Position numbers and translations under genes: made by a program. Below are positions 58,498 through 64,000 of a stretch of DNA of 64,000 nt, piece by piece. The DNA lies in the NCBI RefSeq assembly GCF_963664075.1, contig NZ_OY760916.1, forward strand, positions 186,001 through 250,000, in the 5' to 3' direction. Below the pieces are notes generated by a model, which did not search any database, had not been told where the DNA came from, and saw only the letters and a program-made list of their open reading frames with translations. This DNA is from an uncultured Desulfobulbus sp. GTDB taxonomy: Bacteria > Desulfobacterota > Desulfobulbia > Desulfobulbales > Desulfobulbaceae. Position 1 is the stretch's first letter; each line of letters starts with the position of its first letter.

Positions 58498-59232
58498 TTA
58501 ACGGTTTCCCGGGTAAGGGGCTTGACAGTAGGATGACTTCAGTGGTTTGTAATTCCAGTTACTGTCACAGACGCCACAGGAGAAGGATTTAGCTGTTCCC
58601 AGCGGACCTGGGATTACTCCCCAGTACGGCTTATTGATATTGGCGTTTTCCCTATACGGGATCGGACACCCATAGTTGCTTCCTCCGCCTGGTATCAAGC
58701 CACCAATGGTTGAGGGCAGTCCGCTGTTGTTTGGGACATTTTGGGGTTGTTTGGGTTTCTTAGTTTCTTGTTCTTCCCGCTCAAGAACAACGTCTTTTAA
58801 GGGGCGGTGCCTTTGGCAGACTGCGTTAAGGCTTTTGTTATAGTAGCAGTGGGTTAGTGAGGGGTTTTGCAGGAGTCGGTTTACAGCGTACTGTTTCCAG
58901 TCAGGATCATCGCACATTGAGCCATAGCATGTGATTGTCTTCTTCATTAATGTTTTTATTGCATTTAAGGCCCCCTGGTACTCAGCACTGTTTTTTATGG
59001 CTCGTGCGCTCTGGCGAATGGATTCTTTACCTGCCTGGCTTTGAGCCCTATTGTAATCCTCTTTCAGCTCCCTGATATCAGCCTGTAATTTTTTTAGGAT
59101 CTGCGCTTCATCGGTGTGACGGAGATCGTCTTTCCCTATTGAGTGCTGCGACATTAAGGATGATGCGTGTACACTTGTGAAGGCGAGTGTGCTGAGCAGT
59201 GCCGCAATGAGTGAAACCTGACAAGATGACAT
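58498..59232 (-). CDS. Exported Cys-rich protein with Pro-rich linker
   Basis: A 244-residue protein with a signal peptide (VSLIAALLSTLAFTSVHAS). Residues about 40-110 are a helical, coiled-coil-like region (ILKKLQADIRELKEDYNRAQ). Then come Cys residues (TCYGSMCDDPDWKQY, HCYYNKSLNAVCQRH), a Pro/Lys linker (KKPKQPQNVPNNSGLP), and a Gly/Cys C-terminal part (SNYGCPIPY, SFSCGVCDSNWNYK, SSYCQAPYPGNR). This pattern fits a surface or periplasmic disulfide protein. No family is recognised. GGAGGG precedes the ATG. Confidence 0.65.
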   Translation of the reverse strand: MSSCQVSLIAALLSTLAFTSVHASSLMSQHSIGKDDLRHTDEAQILKKLQADIRELKEDYNRAQSQAGKESIRQSARAIKNSAEYQGALNAIKTLMKKTITCYGSMCDDPDWKQYAVNRLLQNPSLTHCYYNKSLNAVCQRHRPLKDVVLEREEQETKKPKQPQNVPNNSGLPSTIGGLIPGGGSNYGCPIPYRENANINKPYWGVIPGPLGTAKSFSCGVCDSNWNYKPLKSSYCQAPYPGNR

Positions 59233-59288
59233 CGTTCTAACCCTCCGATTGAGTATAATGATGGATCTTTGCGGTTGGGCGCCTGAGG

Positions 59289-59945
59289 TTAAAAAATTTC
59301 CCAGCTGTCTTCATCTAAAAAATAATCGTCGGATCTTTCAGGAGAGGAGAGTTGTTCAATGTGCTGGGATTTCGTTTTTTCAGGTATCTGCAAATCAGGT
59401 GACTGAGGTGAGGAGAGCTGGGGGGCTTCCTGATCAATGAATGCAATTGTTTCTGTGGTCAGTTGCTTTTCTATCCATTGTGCAGTCGCGGTTTGATCAG
59501 TCAATTCTTCCCAGTACTCACTGGCGAATACCTTCCTGTTTGGAGTGCCTATACGTATAACGCCAAGTTTACCGTTGCGATTTTTGAAGTAGACCCCCAT
59601 GGTATGATACGTCCAGATTTGAACATCAGTTATGGTTGCTTGGTCACCTTTATGGGCAAGATACTCCCCTCTTTTGACAAGACCGTGTTGTACCTGTCCG
59701 GTTTTGTAGTAGAACATGTCATACCAGTGAGCAGATCGCCCTTGATAGATCACACTGTAGGCATGCCAGTCCGTGAGGAACTGAATCTGACGACCTACAA
59801 AGATAGGTTTCAGATCATGAAGATGACCATTGGTCACCCTGCTTTTGGGAAGACCTGCGCAGCTTGGCAGGGATAGTATTGCTAAAAGAAATAACGTGAG
59901 CAAAGCTGAGAGAGACGGTCTTTGGGGAAAAGATACATTGGGCAT
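59289..59945 (-). CDS. Putative lipoprotein of unknown function
   Basis: A 218-residue protein whose signal peptide ends in a lipobox-like LSLPSCAG, so it is probably a lipoprotein with C at about residue 29. The mature middle is a beta-rich domain (IFVGRQIQFLTDWHAYSVIYQGRSAHW, in part; GVIRIGTPNRKVFASEYWEEL). The C-terminal 60 residues are Ser/Pro/Glu-rich and look disordered (QLSSPQSPDLQIPEKTK, then QLSSPERSDDYFLDEDSWEIF in part). The ATG at 59945 is chosen because GGAGA lies 9 bases ahead; the frame extends to 59978. It is the first of four leftward genes that may form one transcript. Confidence 0.65.
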   Translation of the reverse strand: MPNVSFPQRPSLSALLTLFLLAILSLPSCAGLPKSRVTNGHLHDLKPIFVGRQIQFLTDWHAYSVIYQGRSAHWYDMFYYKTGQVQHGLVKRGEYLAHKGDQATITDVQIWTYHTMGVYFKNRNGKLGVIRIGTPNRKVFASEYWEELTDQTATAQWIEKQLTTETIAFIDQEAPQLSSPQSPDLQIPEKTKSQHIEQLSSPERSDDYFLDEDSWEIF

Positions 59946-60590
59946 GGCAACGGTCTCCAATTTGAAGAGATGTGTCAAACGCGAGGTAATCTTGTTTTTT
60001 CTGAGGTTGGGGCTTCATGGGCTTAAGCATCTGTCGCAGCCCCCTCCTCAAATCAACCGCTTTCCCAGAGTTCCAGAAGATGTCTTTTGTCCTTTTGGGG
60101 ACAAGTGCTGAACTGTACCCCGGAAGAAATAATATCTGTATAAAAATCGTGGCTCTCTATTACGTAGTGGCGGTAATTTTTCAGGTCACATCTTGTCCAG
60201 CCCGGATCGGTAATTTCCCGTTTTTTTGCAAGTGACCGCAGGAAGCTGGATTCCTGAATTTGGAGGTAATAGGAGACTTCATCGGTCGGTGCAATATTGG
60301 GGTAGCTTTTGAGACCTGAAAATCTGGTGTTGCTGAGATGCAGACCTTTTGAAAGTGGAGACAGCCAAGATAGTCTGACTCAACTGGTGGCTGCTCAAAA
60401 CATTTGAAATAGATCCAGGCTTCATCTCGCTCACATGGCGAGAATTATTAGCTCGCAAAATTTCACTATATACTATAAACTGAACGTTCCATTAAAAAAA
60501 TAGCATCCTCCTTTTTTGATATCTTCCTATATAATTGCATATCCTTAGATACCCAAAAAGTTTTTTGCTTATCACCTTAGGAGAAAGAGC
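59946..60590. other. Intergenic region without recognised gene
   Basis: About 645 bases lie between two divergent genes. Open frames at 59830-60111 and 60017-60235 have no ribosome-binding site and read as noise. The last 110 bases are AT-rich and should hold the promoter of the RRM gene. No RNA gene was recognised. Confidence 0.5.
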
Positions 60591-60857
60591 ATGAAACTTT
60601 TTATTGGTAGCCTTCCTTATAATATTGTTGAATCTGAACTTTCCGAGTTGTTTGGCCAGTTTGGCAGTGTCGTCAGTGCCAAGCTTATTACAGATCCCTT
60701 CTCTGGTGAATCCAAAGGGTTCGGTTTTGTAGAGATGTCTTCTCGCTCTGAAGGGCACAAAGCTATGGATGGGTTGAATGGCAAGGAATACAAGTACCGC
60801 AAGCTTGTCTGCAATGAGGCAAAGCCGCCCGTCAAGAGAGGTCGACGTCGTAGATAA
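60591..60857 (+). CDS. RRM-type RNA-binding protein
   Basis: An 88-residue protein formed of one RNA-recognition motif. RNP2 is KLFIGSLPY (residues 2-10) and RNP1 is KGFGFVEM (about 42-49). The basic tail PVKRGRRRR suits RNA binding. Bacterial single-RRM proteins of this type are common in cyanobacteria and Desulfobacterota and are often cold-induced. It lies upstream of a cold-shock protein gene on the same strand, which supports a cold-response role as inference. AGGAGA lies 8 bases before the ATG. Confidence 0.93.
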   Translation: MKLFIGSLPYNIVESELSELFGQFGSVVSAKLITDPFSGESKGFGFVEMSSRSEGHKAMDGLNGKEYKYRKLVCNEAKPPVKRGRRRR

Positions 60858-61111
60858 TTATTTTGTCTCTTTTTATTTTTTTCACTATGTCACTCTGCTT
60901 ACGTGAGTGCCAGTTAGTGTCCTGATGAACACGTTCACGCTGACCTGCCAACGTTTTTGGTTTCTCTGGGCAGCCAGGTAAAGAGATGGACTTGAAAGAG
61001 ACTGATATTGCCGCATAACTTTTGTTCATGCGGTGCATCACCACTGGTCCTCAAAACGGGCCAGCCATAGAACTGTGTGCTCTATGCGCACAATGACAAG
61101 GAGTAGTTATA
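60858..61111 (+). other. Long leader of the cold-shock gene
   Basis: 254 bases lie between two small RNA-binding protein genes. Long 5' leaders that refold in the cold are usual for cspA-type genes, but I could not identify a cold box. No gene is seen. Confidence 0.4.
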
Positions 61112-61312
61112 ATGGCAGAAGGAACTGTAAAATGGTTTAACGATTCAAAAGGATTTGGTTTTATAGAGCAAGACGGTGGTAAAGATGTGTTTGTGCATCA
61201 TACTGCCATTCAGGGATCTGGCTTCAAATCCCTTGAAGAAGGTGCGCGCGTGAGCTTTGATGTGACAGACGGCCCAAAGGGCCCGTCGGCTCAAAATGTC
61301 GTGAAGCTCTGA
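61112..61312 (+). CDS. Cold-shock protein (CspA family)
   Basis: A 66-residue single OB-fold protein: [20 protein letters not shown] with RNP1 KGFGFI, and DVFVHHTAI as RNP2. It binds single-stranded RNA and DNA and melts RNA structure in the cold. The length is normal and the basic and aromatic RNA-contact residues are intact. AAGGAG lies 9 bases upstream of the ATG. It follows the RRM gene by 254 bases. Confidence 0.97.
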   Translation: MAEGTVKWFNDSKGFGFIEQDGGKDVFVHHTAIQGSGFKSLEEGARVSFDVTDGPKGPSAQNVVKL

Positions 61313-61476
61313 TTGTTACGACTTCGCCGAAGACAGCAAGCCCTGCGCCACGTGGGGTTTGTTGTTTACGTGTGCCAAAATTGCAGAACGTGGAAGAAAT
61401 AAAATTTCTCAAAAGTTGATCAATTATTTGGATGGCAACGACTGTTCTGCCCCGTTTTGGTCGAGTTTTTTTTCCC

Positions 61477-63852
61477 TCAGTGACCCGACCTTGATAGTTT
61501 CAGCTGTAAACTGTGATCATCCAAGGTTCCAGTTTTCATCAAGGTCTTTTTGATGACTGCGGCAAGTGTTGCATATTTGTACGGCTTGCTGATTGCTGCT
61601 TGAAAGCCATAACTGGCTGGATCAGCCATAATCGGATCATTTGAATAGCCACTGCAGACGATTGCTTTTGCATCCCGATCATAGTTAAGCAGTTTCTGTA
61701 CGGCATCTTTACCCCCCATGCCTCCCGGTATGGTGAGATCCATGATCACCAGGTTTATTGGTGTATTCTGTTCCTTGTGTTTTTTATACAGTTCCAGGGC
61801 TTCAACGCCGTCAGCTGCCGCCAGCGAAGCGTAGCCCATTTCCTCGAGCATCATTTTCCCTAAATCCCGAATCGCTTCTTCGTCATCCATGATCAGGATC
61901 GTTGCATTCATGGTACCGGGAACGATGTCCTTCGCCTGTGCTTCTGCCGTGGGTAACGCGTCGCTTGCCGGCAGATAGATGGTGAAGACTGTGCCTGTTT
62001 CAGCATGCGATTTAACAGTTATCTGCCCCTCATGTTTGGCAATGATGGAGTGACATATTGCCAGCCCAAGTCCATTGCCCTCTGTCTTGGTAGAAAAATA
62101 AGGGTCAAAAATTCTATCGATATTTTCCTGCGAGATTCCCTTGCCGCTATCAGCTATGGACAGCGCGACGTATTTTTGTCCGGGGGAAAGCTGGGCGTTT
62201 GCTTCTTCGCCTCCCGTAACATTTCGAGCTGCGATCACGATTGTGCCGCCATCGGCCATGGCTTCGCAGCCGTTGATCACAATATTTTGTATGACCTGGC
62301 TGATCTGCCCCTTGTCAACAGCTGCTGCCCAGAGTTCTTGCGAAATGTCGAACCGACTGGCCACGTTACGTCCGTGGAGAACAAAGTTCGCAGAATCCTT
62401 GATGAGGTTTTCCAAGGAGGAAACCGCTCTGATAGGGGCCCCTCCTTTGGAAAAAGTGAGGAGTTGTTGGGTGAGCCCCTGTGCTTGCAGCGATGCCTTC
62501 TGCATATTGCTTAATCGTGTCCTGGCGTTTTCCGGAAGGGTATTATCCAGCAAGATGAGGTCGATATTGCCCAGGATGATTGCCAGGATGTTGTTGAAAT
62601 CATGGGCTATACCCCCGGCCAGCACCCCTATGGATTCAAGTTTTCTCGATTTAAGTAACTCTTGTTCTGTTTTGATCTGTTGGCTGATGTCTCTGAAAAC
62701 AAGGATTGCCCCGATAGTTTTCTGGTGGGCATCCTTGATTGGCGCGCCGTTGCTTGCAATGATCAGCTCCTGGCCCGTTTTGGTCTTCAGCTGTTCCTTC
62801 CTTTCTCCGGTCGTTGCCGAGATGGTTGTGGTAATGCGTGTGGCAATGTCATGGTCCGGCTTGCCGGTTTGTGGGTCATATACCTCGAAGACTTCTATCA
62901 GGTCCCGCCCCACGGCCATGGAGTGGTCCCAGCCAGTCAATTGTTCTGCAATCTTGTTGATAAGAACAATCCGTCCCTGCAGGTCCGTGGTAATTACACC
63001 TTCGCCGATGCTGATCAGCGTCACCGCCAATTGTTCTTTTTCGTTTGCCAGAGCATCTTCAGCGTTTTTTCTTTCTCTGTTCTCCCGTTCCAGTTCACTG
63101 ATGGTCTGTTTGATAGCAACGCGCATGTCCTGAAAGCTGTGGGCAAGTATACCAACCTCATCGTTACTGTAGATCTGAATTTCCTGATCAAGGTCTCCTG
63201 CGGCCATGGCCTGAGCGGCTTTGGTGAGTCGAGTAATGGGTTTGGTGAATCTGGCGATTACCGGAATCAGAAGGAAAAGGATGAACAGAGTAACGCCCGT
63301 CATGATCGCGATGAGCAGGCTTCTGAATTTTTTGGCTTCAGCGTATTTTATGTCAAGTGGGACTGCATAGCCTATAACCCATTGCCATTCTGGAAAATGA
63401 CGAAAAGTGTAATGTTTGATCTTGCCATGGAACGCGAGGTTGAAATCGCCCTGTTTTTCAGCCAGTAACCTGTTGGTAATTTCCTCCGCACCGGGGCCTG
63501 TAACTATTCCCGTCAGCGTCGGGTGAAGAACAATGTTGCCCTCGTAGTCAATAATAAAAGGGTAAATTCCCTCTTGTTTCCGGCTGTAATAGGCTCGCTG
63601 CAGTTCTTTGACTGTGGACCGCTTGAAATCGTCAATATATGCATCGATCAGCCCGGTTTTTTTGAGTCGTTCATGATGCTGCTGAAGTAGGGTGTGTATG
63701 GAATCGACTTTTTCGACGTAGAGTGCATTTTTACTGCTGTCGATGATGTCAGTCAGCGACGTGTCTGCAATCAGCAGGATGCTGACCGTTGAGCAGAGAA
63801 AAGCGCCGACAATGATGGAGAAGAGCTTGACACTGATGGAATTGATTTTCAT
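61477..63852 (-). CDS. Hybrid sensor histidine kinase (Cache-HAMP-PAS-HisKA-HATPase-REC)
   Basis: A 791-residue membrane kinase. Span 1 lies at about residues 8-30, then a periplasmic single-cache-type sensor (GIYPFIIDYEGNIVLHPTLTG, in part; EWQWVIGYAVPLD) to about 170, and span 2 at about 178-200. Next are HAMP (about 200-255), PAS (about 270-385, SIGEGVITTDLQGRIVLIN), and HisKA with the phosphoacceptor His in AGGIAHDFNNILA (about 417). The HATPase has SGKGISQENIDRIFDPYFST and GNGLGLAICHSI. The C-terminal receiver is ILIMDDEE...IVIMDLTIPGGMGG...SKPYK. A possible substrate-binding protein gene lies 15 bases upstream on the same strand, so the ligand may be shared. Confidence 0.95.
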   Translation of the reverse strand: MKINSISVKLFSIIVGAFLCSTVSILLIADTSLTDIIDSSKNALYVEKVDSIHTLLQQHHERLKKTGLIDAYIDDFKRSTVKELQRAYYSRKQEGIYPFIIDYEGNIVLHPTLTGIVTGPGAEEITNRLLAEKQGDFNLAFHGKIKHYTFRHFPEWQWVIGYAVPLDIKYAEAKKFRSLLIAIMTGVTLFILFLLIPVIARFTKPITRLTKAAQAMAAGDLDQEIQIYSNDEVGILAHSFQDMRVAIKQTISELERENRERKNAEDALANEKEQLAVTLISIGEGVITTDLQGRIVLINKIAEQLTGWDHSMAVGRDLIEVFEVYDPQTGKPDHDIATRITTTISATTGERKEQLKTKTGQELIIASNGAPIKDAHQKTIGAILVFRDISQQIKTEQELLKSRKLESIGVLAGGIAHDFNNILAIILGNIDLILLDNTLPENARTRLSNMQKASLQAQGLTQQLLTFSKGGAPIRAVSSLENLIKDSANFVLHGRNVASRFDISQELWAAAVDKGQISQVIQNIVINGCEAMADGGTIVIAARNVTGGEEANAQLSPGQKYVALSIADSGKGISQENIDRIFDPYFSTKTEGNGLGLAICHSIIAKHEGQITVKSHAETGTVFTIYLPASDALPTAEAQAKDIVPGTMNATILIMDDEEAIRDLGKMMLEEMGYASLAAADGVEALELYKKHKEQNTPINLVIMDLTIPGGMGGKDAVQKLLNYDRDAKAIVCSGYSNDPIMADPASYGFQAAISKPYKYATLAAVIKKTLMKTGTLDDHSLQLKLSRSGH

Positions 63853-63867
63853 AAAGTTCCATCCTTC

Positions 63868-64000
63868 CTAATCGTGCAACAATGTCGCCTTTTCAAGCAG
63901 TTCCAGGGGAAAGAGTATCCCCATATTTTTAGCTAACCGCATGTTCAGGAAAAGTCTGGAGTTCTTGTTTGTGGTCACCGGGATGTTTTTGACCGGAGTT
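63868..64000 (-). CDS. ABC transporter substrate-binding protein, C-terminal fragment (gene continues beyond window)
   Basis: The last 43 codons of a leftward gene, read by hand; its 5' part is outside the window. The ending SRLFLNMRLAKNMGILFPLE matches the C-terminus typical of the ABC_sub_bind family (INLKTAKALGLTIPxxLL). Members bind various small molecules and are often encoded next to hybrid kinases, as here. The assignment rests on a short match, so it is moderate. Confidence 0.6.
   Translation of the reverse strand, partial: TPVKNIPVTTNKNSRLFLNMRLAKNMGILFPLELLEKATLLHD

Noticed and set aside
60017-60235. 72-codon frame in the gap before the RRM gene
   Set aside because: No ribosome-binding site, no homology-like features, and the composition is intergenic.
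62141-63133. 330-codon rightward frame over the hybrid kinase gene
   Set aside because: Low-complexity Ser/Arg-rich antisense translation; the kinase on the other strand has all domains intact.

Overview
The window looks like chromosome of an anaerobic, nitrogen-fixing Desulfobacterota (deltaproteobacterial) bacterium, most like the Desulfobulbaceae. Pointers are a nifE-nifN-nifB block, a flavodiiron protein, a CydA-like/multihaem cytochrome complex, paired YeeE/YedE transport proteins, an apparent selenocysteine-containing SelD, a PEP-CTERM protein and cache-type sensors. The taxonomic placement is inferred from gene content, not from a marker tree.

Layout. 1-6.2 kb: a truncated glycoside-hydrolase-like gene, a membrane protein, two YeeE/YedE half-transporters, a flavodiiron protein and a PEP-CTERM protein. 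6.3-14.1 kb: a leftward nif operon behind a textbook sigma-54 promoter (14048-14062). The order is nifE, nifN, nifB and then an uncommon cassette: a substrate-binding-like protein with no signal peptide, a metallochaperone-type GTPase, an ABC ATPase without a permease, and a NifO-like protein. 14.4-36.9 kb: mostly housekeeping genes (response regulator, pabB-pabC fusion, ald, rhodanese, chemoreceptor, nfo, surE, HD protein, M48 peptidase, a CAT-anticodon tRNA, Nif3-like, zinc ribbon/RNase H/rnpB, ispDF, M20 peptidase, selD, purF), broken by one insertion sequence with 6-bp target duplications. 37.1-41.4 kb: a two-subunit cytochrome bd-like complex whose larger subunit carries eight CXXCH haem sites, plus a methyltransferase-like membrane protein. 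42.4-45.8 kb: ilvE and groES-groEL.

45.98-56.62 kb: an integrative element of about 10.6 kb sits in the 3' end of a tRNA-Met(CAT) gene, bounded by a 25-bp direct repeat. Periodic 9-bp arm-type repeats lie just inside both ends. It encodes an integrase, a CoiA-like nuclease, two further tyrosine recombinases facing tail to tail, and a large primase/Toprim/DUF927 ATPase protein. A later IS66-type insertion (exact 8-bp target duplication) has entered it. Between that IS and the right end is an iteron array flanking an AT-rich segment, then GC-rich tandem repeats and palindromes; I read this as a replication origin. The whole resembles a replicating satellite or plasmid-like integrative element with no recognisable packaging or transfer genes, and it is the most novel part of the window.

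56.9-64 kb: a small membrane protein, four exported proteins of unknown function, an RRM RNA-binding protein, a cold-shock protein, a hybrid histidine kinase, and the end of an ABC substrate-binding protein gene that runs off the window.
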